Assembly: GCA_037367405.1 (NCBI GenBank)
Contig: JAZKJV010002314.1
Location: 372,001 to 436,000 of the forward strand
DNA: 64,000 nt
Source: Ottelia alismoides
Taxonomy: Eukaryota; Streptophyta; Magnoliopsida; Alismatales; Hydrocharitaceae
Reading direction: 5' to 3'
A program made the translations under genes and the position numbers. Under the pieces are notes generated by a model, which had not been told where the DNA came from, searched no databases, and saw nothing but the letters and a program-made list of their open reading frames with translations. Shown here piece after piece: positions 23,122 through 34,314 of the stretch; position 1 is the stretch's first letter; each line of letters starts with the position of its first letter.

Positions 23122-24540
23122 TCTCCCTACACTTGCCTTTGCTTTTCCCTAGCAAACACTTGCGCTTATAAGTGCAGAAAAAGAAAAATAAAGAAAAGAA
23201 AAAGAAGGAACTTGAATAATTTTTTGACTCTTGAACTTATCTTATTTAAAAATAATTTTTGGAGGTCGGTTAAGACCTTTGGATTCTTGTTTTGTTCGGA
23301 ATCGCACCGAGGTTAAGAAATGTGACACAACAACCCTTATGTTCCATATTCCTATTATTCAGTTCAACAAAGTCAGGTTAGAACCATCCTCTCAATCACA
23401 TACTTTTATAACCTTGAAATGATATAATCATTTGTGTGAATTTGCTGGCTCTTGACAAACCATTGAACTATCAAAGAGTCTGCTCTTCTGGTAACTCATC
23501 ATCATGGAGACATATATTTCCTTCTAAGGTCATGTTCATGCTAGTTTCACAACCGAGAAAGGGAGAAGCTAGAAGAATAGGAAAAGAAGTTGTAATGCTA
23601 GTATAGTCTCATTCTCTTGTGAAGCTCGACCAGTGTAACTGAGTCTTCACTAAGAAGTAGGCTTTTTCTGGAAGCTCTATGTTTTTGTGGAATTTTTGGT
23701 GTAGAATTCTTTTTAGATTTTTCTTTTGCTTTGTGTTGCTCTACATGCTTGTTTTTGCCCCGACGGATATAGAATCTTTTGGTCGGTCCATGTTTTGGGG
23801 TCTTGGAAAGACTTGCGCTAGCAGACCATTCCTCATCTGAAGCAATGTCTCAATACAGTCTCCAGTCGATAGATGTCCTGGCTACTAGAAGAAGCAGGTT
23901 GGAGTACCGGTTTCGACAATCCCCAAGAGTGGTTTCTGAGCCACCCCTCATGAAGTAGCCTAGCATCACCTTGACTTAGACTCCAAGATTTTTCAACAAT
24001 TCATCTAGGTTCAACTACATGTTAAGTGTGAAGTTTTTGGTCAAGCCACTATCTCAAGAGTCATATGGATGATATGAAGGGTTCTAGTTAGACACATTGA
24101 ATCAACTCATGAACATAGTCTTATGGAACCTAAATAATTAAGTCAAGGTAACCTGAAGCATCTCAATTCCAGTCCTTAATGGGTTCCTCTAAAATTAAGT
24201 GTATTGAGATCTATACCAAGCTCCAATCTTTAGACTTTATTTTTGACCTGTTCAGTTGTCTCGATCATTCTAAAAAATGCAAATGCTATGTACAATATAG
24301 GGAAATCATTTTGTGAAACAAATTTTCAATTTTGAAATTTCTATGATTTTTTGATTTTTTTTGCAATTTCTTATGCAGTTTTTGAAAATATTTTGCAAAA
24401 TTTTTACGGGTTTTTGGATTTTACAAAATTTTAAGGATTTTTAATAAAGGTTAGTGAAAGAAGTATGTGCAAGTATGTACACGGGAGTGCATCAATATTT
24501 ACAAGGAGTGGTTTAATAATTTACACTAGGTGCAGAAATT
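23122..24540 (-). other. Polypurine-side non-coding region of element E
   Basis: The minus strand ends in a polypurine tract (GGCAAGTGTAGGGAGA, 23122-23137) at the LTR edge. The rest matches the non-coding region between integrase and 3' LTR in element C (51037-52430), including AATGCTATGTAC(A/G)AT and a run of TTTGCAAAAT-type words. It ends abruptly at about 24540, where LTR-type sequence begins, marking a large internal deletion. Confidence 0.68.
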
Positions 24541-25786
24541 AAGTTAATTATTATTTACAAATTTTTATGCAATGCTTACTCATTATTTATGGATTTTAAT
24601 ATTTCATATTTTTTGTTTTTTTAATTTTTTAATTTTCATTTTCTTTTTGTTTTTTATTTTCTAATTTTCAATTTATTTTTCTTTTTAATATGTAATATGT
24701 ATATATATAATGCTATGTATAATATCAATACTATATAATATATATAATTATAAATATATATAAAAATTCAATAAATATATACATGTACAATTCATTTTTT
24801 AGGATTTTGAAAAATATAATGGGTATTTATAATAATAATATTAATAAGTATATACGAATTTATAGTCGATGTCGGGTTTTATATTTATAAATATAGGTAT
24901 AAACTCTCAAAAATTATAAAATAAAATGTTCTTGTATTTTTTATATTTTTCTCCATTTTTATGATTTTTAGGTCATTTTTTTATACTTCATGTATTTTTA
25001 AAGTCTGAAATATGTCAAAACAGGGGATAAATAAGTAGGCTAAATTGTTTTGAGTTTTAAAAATGAAAAATTAGTGCAAAATTTCTCAAAACCGTTTTTA
25101 ATATGTAGTATATAATATAAAGAAAAATATACTGAAGGATTTTTTTGATTTTATATAATTTTTGCAAATTTTTATAGAGTTAGAAGGGTTTTTCAATTTT
25201 AAAGATTTTTCTTTTATATTTTTTGTGATTTTTAATCTGGAGTGATATTATATAATAATATATAATATATTTTTTTGGAATTTTTGGAAGTAGTTTTCTA
25301 ATTTTGTGTATTTTCATATCTAAACATGGAATAAATAGGATCCTTTTGATTTTCAATAAATGGAAAATACAAGTAAAATGCTAAATAAAAATCATGGCAT
25401 GAATACGCATCAGATGGAGCATTTTCTTTAACTTTTCCACAAATTTACAAGCACATGAGCTATTTAATTGAATATAAAAAGGCACAAATTATTATTAGCG
25501 GGGACATTTTTGCAATATAAATAAATTATAGGGGCTGCAACGTAAAAATACCTAAAAATTTAAAATGTATTTACAAAATTCTAGGACTGAACATAAATAG
25601 GAGAACCCAACCGGGTACCCTTGCAATTTCCCAAATCACATGGGGGGCCATGTGAGTTGAGTTGGCACTGGACCTAGATGTAATATACAATAAATGCGAG
25701 GATCCAATCTCATTGTTTACACAAAATATACAATGTATTAAAGTATTTACAAGATTAAAACAAAAGGGGTTTCTGCGCAATCACCC
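24541..25786 (-). repeat. 5' LTR remnant of element E
   Basis: The very AT-rich block and following GC-richer part match 4200-5470 in the same orientation (for example AATATGTAATA(A/T)GTATATATATAAT, and AATCATGGC(A/G)TGAATA(A/C)GCATCAGATGG). The ~300-base 3' end of the LTR is missing on the left, as expected if one deletion removed it with the primer site and all genes. The right side is cut at 25786, where element A begins in the opposite orientation. Confidence 0.68.
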
Positions 25787-26664
25787 AGATGGATTGTTGA
25801 AAGATCTTAGAGTCTAAGTCGAGGCGATAATAGGCCGCTTCGTCAAGGGTGGCTTAGGAACCATTCTTGGGGACTACCGAAACCAGTACTTCAACCCACT
25901 TCCTATGGTATCATGTACATATAATGATTGGAGATTGGATTGAACCAAAGCTTTGGATGAGGAATGATCTGCTAGCACAACTTTTTCCAAGACCCTAAAA
26001 CATGGGCGGAACAAAAGATTCAATATCAGTCAGGGCAAAACGCAGAGTGATGCAATCAAAGAAAATATCCAAATAGAAGCCTACATCAAAAAGTCCACAA
26101 AAATATTGATCTTCTAGAAAAAGCATGCTTCTTGGTGAAGACTCGGTTACACTGGACGAGCTTCATAAGGAAATGAGACTATGCTGGTTTATTTCCACTT
26201 CTTTTCCTATTCTTTTAGCTTCTTCCATTTCGGTTGTGAACTAGCATGCACTTGACCTTAGAAGGAAATATACTTCTCTCCGAGTATGAGTCACCAGAGG
26301 AGACTCCTTGATAGTTCAGTAATTTGTCTGGAAAGAGCTAACCCAATCCACACACATGGTACTTGTCATTTCAAGGTTGCGAGAGTATGCGACTGAAAAG
26401 ATGATTCTGACCAGACTATGAGTTGAACTGGATAGAGGATTATGGAACCTAAGAGCTATTGTGTCACACTTCCTAACATTAATATGGTTCCGAACACGTC
26501 AAGAATCCAAAGGTATTAACTAAGCTCTAAACTTTGATTTTATTAAGTCAAGTTTAAAAGTTAAAATTGTTCCAAGTTCATTGTTTATCTTTTCTTTATT
26601 TTCTTTTTCTACACTCATTTGTGTAAGTGTTTGCCAGGGACTAGAAAAGGCAAGTATAGGGGGT

Positions 26665-29085
26665 TGACGAATCTCCATTTAATCACCTTTATTCTTTCAT
26701 TTTAGCCTTAAATACCTAGCTAAATGTAAGTACATAGCATTAATTTATACAAAATAACACTCAATAATTGAATAGAAATATAATATAAACATATGTATTT
26801 AATACCAAAATAAAAGAATAAAGGAAAGAAAAGAAAAAGAATGAAGTGACAAGACACTTAGTGATCCTAGACCCCAAGGCCCAGTCATCATGATGACTGG
26901 TTCGACAAGAAATAAAGTAGGGGGAGATATGTCAGAGAAGCTGTATAGAGTACACTTATAAAACCCTAATTCATTTACAAATAAATGAATTTAATGACCT
27001 ATTTTATTTTCCATTATTTGTACCTCAAATCAATAAATGCTCAATGTGAAAAATATACATAAAAATATAAAGAAAAATACAAAATTTATTTCACTCAAAA
27101 TTAATATACAATGCACCCGAGATACTCAAAACAAAAAGCCACAAACAAAATTTTCTAAACATGTATCTCCTCCATACAAACTCAAAATTAACCAAACTCA
27201 CCTTTATTGTTCATAAAATTCAATTATCTAGTTAATAAAGGGGTTTCATTAAAAATAGAGTTATTACAGAAGTTGGCTTTTGGGTCCCTATTGTACTTTA
27301 TACATGTATATAATAATCAATATATTTATTCTTTTTATTTTTAGATTATTTATATTTTTATATATTTGTAAATATTATACAAAATGCATTTCAATAATAA
27401 CCATGAAATTAAATCGCTTAAAATGCATTAAAATAAATAATGTATAAAATATATAGTAAACTATAACTATATAATATATATACATAATTATATAAGTGAA
27501 TAAATAGAAATAGAAAAATACAATAAAATATGTAAATACGTAATTAAATAAGTTATAAATATATTAATTATGTAAATATCATAATAAAATATGAAATACA
27601 AAAAAACAAAACACTCTAAATACATGTATATTTACCTATGTATATACATGTAAATATAAGCACCTAATAAAAGCCTTATAAAAATAAATAAAAACACCAT
27701 AAAAATACTACATAAAATAATAAACATTTATTGTGTTCTAATCAAATAATAATAAACTTATTTATATTTTTGATTGATTTTATAAAGGATTTAATCCATG
27801 GAATTCTCTAGTTGGTCCACGTGGACCAACCAAATACGAGAGTTTGTTGACCCTGTGGGTCAACTGTCATGGCTCTGCAGCCGACGTTGTCAGAGTCACA
27901 AGAAGGCCTTCTTCTCCCATTTTCATTGCTCCTCCATGCCATCTACTCCCTCGATCTCATCACCCCTATGTTCCTCCATCTCCCTTCTCCATCGCCCTAC
28001 CTCTATCTTCTACTAACCCCATCTCCCCCACACACCGACTCCCCTCGAAGTCAACCCCTTCGTCTGTGTATAAAATACCACGTCTACCCCCTTTTGGCCT
28101 TTTTGATCCCTAATTCATGCCCGTAATCCCAATTGGACCTTAGGGTAGATGCTTCTTGGTGACAACAAGAGAATCCCCTCCTTGTCGGCATGGACAAGGG
28201 TGTATACCGTGGTGATCCAAGTTTGCCGGAGCTCTACCAGTTGAGCTTCTCTGCTCCCTGTTTTACGTAGGTATGAGCTGATAATTTAGGTTCATTTCCT
28301 TGCATTAAGTTCCAGTAGTGTAATGTAGCTTTTATTTCCATCGATTACCTTGCAGGTTTGCTTAATTTTAAGTTTTAGATTTATTGGATCCTTAAGCTCT
28401 AGCTTGAAGTTCATCGTGCCCTAACTGTTTCGACCCATATCTCCACTCCATCTTCGATCCCAGTCTCCTTCTCTGCATTTTCCTCTTATTTCCACCTTGG
28501 ATTTTGCATGAATCTGAGCCCCGAGCTCCATCTCTACCACCTTCACCGGAGCTCAATTGCCCACTCCGTCCAGATTGTTATTCAGAAGCCCCTTGGAGAA
28601 GAAAGCCCTCACTCCAATAGTTATTTTTATGCAAAAGGAGACACTTGAGGAGCCCCATGAAGATGAACCCAAGCTCAAGACAGAGCTTCGGGCAACTAAA
28701 TCTCCAGGCCTCCTTTCGTTGGGTCCCGGACTCATTTGAGCCATCTTGTAGACACGGAGTACGTCGAGGAAGATGTTAAGCTTGTCGGTGAGGCATTTGA
28801 CTGTCGGAGCAGCAAGAACTTACCGATCGAAGGTTGGGGAAGAATACCTTCTTCTCCATTCTTCCACTGACCTCCTAACCTATCGGATCAAAGGGGAGTG
28901 CCAGGTTTAATCAGAGTCATTGGAATCTGGGCAAACCGACGTCCTTCAAAGCCACACGATCAGTTGCGTGGTGCATGCAACGCCGACCGATCTGTGCCTC
29001 TGAGGGGTATATTAATTAGTAACCCCTCCCCTTTTGTATTCACAAAGTATTCTTGTAAATATTAATTATAGTGTAAAAAGTTCTG
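26665..29085 (+). repeat. 3' LTR of element A, truncated by element B
   Basis: It begins TGACGAATCTCCATTTAATC after a polypurine tract. An AT-rich first part is followed by a GC-richer body from about 27800 with a TATA box at 28069-28077 (TATAAAATA). The last bases align with the inverse of about 20700-20790 of element E. It ends at 29085 without an LTR end. Several frames of 60-90 codons are proline/serine-rich and unrecognised. Confidence 0.68.
28069..28077 (+). promoter_or_regulatory. TATA box in the LTR of element A
   Basis: TATAAAATA lies in the GC-richer part of the LTR at the junction with the presumed transcribed region, as in elements B and C. Confidence 0.6.
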
Positions 29086-32000
29086 TGATGAATCTAAGAT
29101 TCTCATACTTTATTCTTTTATTTTAGCCAAATATTTTAGCAAAAACATATGTAAATATGTGTAAATCCAATAAAATATCATCATGCATGCATTTGTTAAT
29201 ATTGTATAATTAGCATATATTTGTTCAAAATGAAAGAATAAAGAAGAAAATAAAAAAGAGAAGAGGGCTGTAATTATGAAATAAGTATAAACTAACCCGA
29301 ACTCCAAGAGGAGGTCAATTATTGACCTGATCGACAAGGGATAAAGTAGGGGGAGATAGGGTCCTTGTTCATTTTATATATATTCATCACCATTCCACTT
29401 GTATATAGATCATTCACCTTATTTTTTACTAATAAAATCACCTCAAAATAAATCATTTTCTTAATAAAACTTGTACATAAAAATGGTTTATAAATAATAA
29501 AAATAATTGCAAAATCAATTGAGGTACACAATGCAAATAATACCACTCACAAGAAGCCTCAAAACAGAACTTAAAAGATCAATTCCGGCTCCAAATAACT
29601 CAAATTCTCCCAAACTCACCTTTATTGTACTGTGAATTAAATTACCTTTAAAATGGGATGGTTTCATAATTTTGGAGTCACTATGAAAAAGTTGGTTTTT
29701 TGAGTGTATTGTATAGATATACTATACCTGCATATATTTATTTATATATGTATTTTGTACATAATTTGCATATATTGTATTTTTAAATACTTGTATATAT
29801 TCCCAATAATGTTACAAAATTAAAATAAAAATCACAAAACACAAAATAAATTAGAAATAAAATCAAACTCTCATTGAATAATAGCCATTTATGTATATAC
29901 TGTATAAAAGACCCATTTATTTAACATCCTAATTTAATTTGTAAAAATCAAATAAAAATACTTTTATATTCCTTTAATTATGCTATAAATAAATAAAATA
30001 TAAAATACAATGTATTTGTGTAAAAAAAATAAAATAAAGCAAAAATATAAAATATATAGGTATACTATACATGTACATAATACACTATACTATAAATACT
30101 CTATATATGAATTCATAAAAATAATAAAAAATCACAGAAAAATAGTTTGAAAAATAACAAACAATTTTCATTTTATTCATTTTTTATTTTAAAATCATTT
30201 ACTATTTTATTGCTAATTTAATTCATTTATTTCCCTATTTTGTCGTGTATCCTAATCTGTCTTTACTCTCCACCGCTTCTTATTGGTCCATCTAGGACTG
30301 TTGACCAGCCCCCCTTTTGCCTTTTCCTAAGGTCGGGTTTAGCACCAACTTCTCCCAATTCTTCCGACCCGACCCTATCTACTCAGCCCTCGCTCCTCCG
30401 CCCCGATTATACAACACGAATCCCTAACCCATACCCGAGGACCATATCTAGGATCCACACCTCGGTTCACATGATTTCTCTCAATCCTTCTTGAACTTAA
30501 TGCGCCTATAAAAGCACTTGTGCACTCCCTATTCCTGCCGCCTTTGGCTGCTCCACCACCTCCGTTACACCCAACGCCTTTCCTAGAGCGACAACAGTGA
30601 GAGAGGGCTAACAGGGAGGGCTTGGATGCGAATGTGCCCTATGTCCGATGGCATCTCCACCGTGCTCCACCGCAAGGAGCTCAGCCTCTGCCTGTGCCTC
30701 CCCTATCGAGGCTCTGACCCCCAGAGGCTCTTCGTCTCCACCTTAGGCGACTATATTCACCCCCATGTACTCCCTACTAATCGGAGACATTCATTTTGAT
30801 TTGATTTTCATATCCTGTGCAGAGCACCTACGTTCGACTCTTAAACCCGATCGACCGTCCATCTCGACTCGAAACATGCCCCATACGCTACACCCATCGC
30901 TTCTTCATCTCGCTCCGCAGCCTAATCATTAACTCAATCATCAGCTTGGGTCAAATCTCAGGTCCAATCCCTCATCCTACGTAGGACCTGACCCATACAC
31001 ACTCCCCCCAACTATTTTGTGCTTCTAACCCTTCGCTGGAGTTCCATCTCTGAGCAAGACCTCTTGTGCAGTCCCAACATCGAAGACAACTTCATCTGGC
31101 GGTCATTCTGCCTTTGCATGCCAGTTACAGGGAGCTCCAGGATACCATGCATATCTAGGACTCGTTTCGAGGACCTGGACCCTATTGAGAGCACCTACAA
31201 CTGTGAACAACCCTCAACAACATTTCCCCCATCCAAGTAGCTCCGAAGGACACCTGAACCGCATGTATTCGCCGATTGAAACACGCTGGAGGTGAGTTCT
31301 TTGCTTGTTCGTCCAGACATTCTTCATTAATCACAATAAATAGCATTTTGGCCCTAACAATTACACAAAAATACCCTATAGCTCCTGCTAACTTGATATT
31401 TGCGTGGCAATTTTTGTGTGCCATTTTATTTATTTTTATATTATTAAAATGAAAAAATAGTAGAGAATTTGCATGCTTGTCTTAGAAAGTCTATAAAATT
31501 TGAAAACCTTGTAAAAATTCCAAAAAATTAGAGTAGTTGTCTTTTATTCTATTTTAGCTATTGTGTAAATTTTGCTTTTAAATATTTTTTAAAAATCTAA
31601 AAATTTACAAAACATTCTAAAACTTGTAAAAATCATATAAAATTAATTGAAATTCTAAAATTTACATTTTAAGTTACTGTATGAAGATATTTCTTCATAG
31701 TATTAATAAAAATCTCTTCTAGGTGTTTTGAGCCTTTATTATATTTTTAAATCGAAAAAATACTTATGGTTGTGCACTATTTGCCTATCTTTTCACTTTT
31801 TATTAATAACTGAAAAATTAACGAAAAATCTTTATAAATAGCATAACATTCGAAAAACCCAAAAATATTTTTACTTAATTTTTTAAAGTATTTTTGTCCT
31901 ATTTAGAAAATCCAAAAAGAGTACTTGTGTATATTTTTGCCCTTTATTTTTATTTGCCCTATTTTGAAAATTAAAAAATTGTAAAATTAAAATCCACTAA

Positions 32001-32232
32001 AAATAGAATAAAAATCCTTTGATTTTCTAAATCACCTACTTAGATTTTAATTGTGCTCCTTGAGTTCGACCCTTTTCGCTATACCGGGTTAAAAAAGTAG
32101 CTCTACCACTTGTGCTTAATTCGCTTGATTTTGTAGTGGTTAAAAATAACTTCTCGTTGATTGCATCGGTTGAGTAGGGTGACAACGACATTGTATTAAT
32201 CAATTTAACCCTAGTCAGTTTCTGCGTAATCA
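29086..32232 (+). repeat. 5' LTR of element B
   Basis: It starts TGATGAATCTAAG and ends TGCGTAATCA, three bases before the primer site. The 3.1-kb LTR has an AT-rich first part with the shared AAAGTAGGGGGAGATA motif (about 29345), a GC-richer body from about 30250 with a TATA box at 30507-30514, and an AT-rich end with TTCGACCC at about 32067, near the 3' end as in relatives. No gene is recognised. Confidence 0.75.
30507..30514 (+). promoter_or_regulatory. TATA box in the 5' LTR of element B
   Basis: TATAAAAG is followed about 30 bases later by CTCCCTATTCCTGCCGCC. It is the best promoter candidate in this LTR. Confidence 0.65.
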
Positions 32233-32235
32233 GAA

Positions 32236-32251
32236 TGGCACCGTTGCCGGG
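32236..32251 (+). other. Primer binding site of element B (Asp tRNA)
   Basis: TGGCACCGTTGCCGGG complements the 3' end of plant Asp tRNA with one mismatch (A instead of G at position 5). The nested non-coding element has the unmutated TGGCGCCGTTGCCGGGGA. Asp tRNA is the usual Athila primer. Confidence 0.88.
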
Positions 32252-33674
32252 AAGCACGACTAAGTAGTTAGGATTTTTGTATGCTTATTTTCTATTTTCT
32301 TTGCATCTATTTTCTATATATGTTTCCGACCCTTTCTATTTCACTTTTGATGCGAGGACTGTTGGAGCAAGGCTAGGTCAACTTTGGAGAGCCTAGTATC
32401 CAAGGAGGAGCAGGAGGTAGTTATATAGGATACATTTTTATTTTAGCATTTATTTTTGTAAAAAAACTAACTTAGAGACACTTGTTGGACACTCTGATTA
32501 TTCAGGGTATGTTTCATCGAGTGCTGGTACACTCGGGGGGCCTCACCGGATTTTTCGAGTTTTTATTGCATATATATATATATATTTGTTTCCTGAGGTT
32601 TTAGCCCCTAGACTAAGGATTTTTATTTGGTTGAGCTCGATAAAGATTAAGGTCCAAACCCTAATAAGAATACACATGCCTATAGAAAATGATTGGATTT
32701 ATTCAAATAAAAATGCTAACTTATTTTGATTGAGACCGCATGTCGCGAGAGGTCATATACAACGTTGGTAGGAAACACTGTGCTGGGCACCGATCGACAT
32801 CTAAGATCAGACTTAGGTCTCTCTTCCGAATAGTTAGTTATCAAATCTTCCCTCTAATAGAAATTCCTGTCTTAGGGCGATTTCCTCGTGCATCATTTAG
32901 ATTAGTTTTAGTTTTGTCTTTTAATTATATGCGGATCACTTTGCACGTAGACTGTTGGAGCAAGGTACACATTCTAACCCGACATACATCATTGATTTTT
33001 ATCGTGCATTGGTTTTTTCCATTTTCCTCCCTCTGTTTTATTGGACTTTAAATAAAAAAATCAAAAAATTCATTAGACATTTGATTTATTCAGAAAAAAC
33101 CTAAAAAGAGATAATTAATAAAATCGGGGCTGCTAAGCAAACTTGACCTAAAAATGAGCTTAAAGATCACAATTCTTGCTTTGGGGTTATTAACCCCCTC
33201 CTTGTCTGATTTCATCTGCTGCGAGTTGAGCGATCACACACTAGGATAGAGCCACGCTTGGACTTTCTTAAGACTACCGGTTCTATAAAAATGATTAGCT
33301 ATTCTCGAATGAGGATATACGAGTAGCCGGTAATCGGTCCGAATTTCCTTAGAAGAGTGGGTGGTTTAGAAGACGCCATGTAAGGCTTCGCCCTCAAGTA
33401 ATGGGCAGTTGTTTTACAATCCGTACTTACACCTATACTGGCTGTAAATAGGCGCAACTATTTGTAAGAGTCCGAGACAGTCTCCAGGGAGAATCAGACA
33501 CCCAATAGCTCACTAACTCGCTCTGTAATATTGGGTTATTACCAAAATAAAAATTGATAATATAAACAATCGAGATCTCACGGTCATCACAAGTGTTGAG
33601 TTGGTGAAACTGAGGGTTTGATTTCTCATCTTATTTGCAGTCTAGATCTAATCTGCATAAATTCCCACATCAAG
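32252..33674 (+). other. Leader of element B
   Basis: The 1.4 kb between primer site and gag have no convincing frame. A TATATATATA run lies at 32570-32586. The phrase GACTGTTGGAGCAAGG occurs twice (about 32357 and 32949), a small internal repeat. A GAGTTGGTGAA motif just upstream of gag (about 33598) recurs on the minus strand at about 63278 upstream of gag in element C. Confidence 0.6.
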
Positions 33675-34314
33675 ATGATGAGCAGGAGGTTTCTTAGGCT
33701 ACCTCTGGTGGCACCGCTTCCCTGCACTCCTACCTGCTCATCTAGGGCAGCTTTAGAGAGCTCAGACTCACTCTCTGAACCCGAATTCGCTTCCACCTTA
33801 TTCCCCCTTGACCACCCTTCTTCTAAACCTGAAGTGTAGCCAAAGAGGCCAGCACAACTATATGCTCATTTGAAAATACCTAAGCTAGGGTCTTTTGCCT
33901 TTGCAGAGACCACAAAGATGACCAATGAAGACATAACCGATGAGCAGCCACAAACCTCTTCATTTGTATTAGACCAAGCCGACATAAACAACACTCTGTT
34001 AGCCTCCCTGGAGATTATAAAGAGACAAATCATAGACCAAAGAATGTTCATGGTAGAAGTAAGGAGGGAAACAAATCATATGAGAGACAGAAGAGCAGAC
34101 GCAAGAGACGATAGATCAGCCAGTGGAGAAAACATACCAAGACATGAGGACCGAGCAAATGCCAGAGCAGATGCGAGAACAACATGCACCATGAGGCAGT
34201 TGCACAACCCTGGTGCAACTCTTACACACAGATGGATCTAGTTGCCCACCCATCTTGGCAATTTCGGACTCAGGCCCCAAATGATTCAGTTGTTGCCCAA
34301 GTTCCATGGGCATG
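33675..34314 (+). pseudogene. Athila-like gag, N-terminal part
   Basis: The frame starts near MMSRRFLRLPLVAPLP and runs to the solo LTR with only two in-frame stops (TAG at 33837-33839 and at 34239-34241). After the first stop come YAHLKIPKLGSF, a charged DRRADARDDRSASG region, and QLLPKFHGH just before the insertion, a conserved block before the gag core (P-FHG). Gag forms the particle that packages element RNA. The reading frame resumes in phase at 45712 if the insertion and one GCATG copy are ignored. Confidence 0.8.

Larger units (their letters stand above)
3870..25786 (-). mobile_element. Athila-like gypsy element E, deletion derivative
   Basis: Read on the minus strand this is a 5' LTR remnant (25786-24541), a short piece of internal DNA next to the polypurine tract (24540-23122), then a 3' LTR (23121-3870). 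All coding sequence and the primer site are gone, as after illegitimate recombination between the 5' LTR and the 3' part of the internal region. Assignment rests on clear similarity of both the LTR and the polypurine-side region to element C (47268 onward), which still has recognisable Athila gag-pol. The 3' LTR is interrupted by a Copia element and a solo LTR and carries an internal tandem duplication. The flanking duplication cannot be tested because the outer edge of the 5' LTR is lost. Confidence 0.7.
22000..27790. repeat. Large inverted repeat, head-to-head Athila-like elements
   Basis: The arm at about 22000-24006 (minus-oriented LTR end, polypurine tract and adjacent non-coding DNA of E) is repeated in reverse complement at 25787 to about 27790 (element A). 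A check: CACAACCGAGAAAGGGAGAAG near 23550 against TTCTTCCATTTCGGTTGTG near 26220. The right arm starts abruptly at 25787 opposite 24006. The spacer is the rest of E plus a truncated LTR. The arms are clearly diverged. Confidence 0.75.
25787..29085 (+). mobile_element. Athila-like element A, 3' end only
   Basis: 25787-26664 is the polypurine-side non-coding region, the reverse complement of 23122-24006. CAAGTATAGGGGGT (26651-26664) is the polypurine tract and TGACGAATCTCC at 26665 starts the LTR. The LTR runs to 29085, where TGATGAATC starts a second LTR (element B), so A is interrupted and its remainder should lie beyond the right edge of the window. No coding sequence is left in the visible part. 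Confidence 0.7.
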
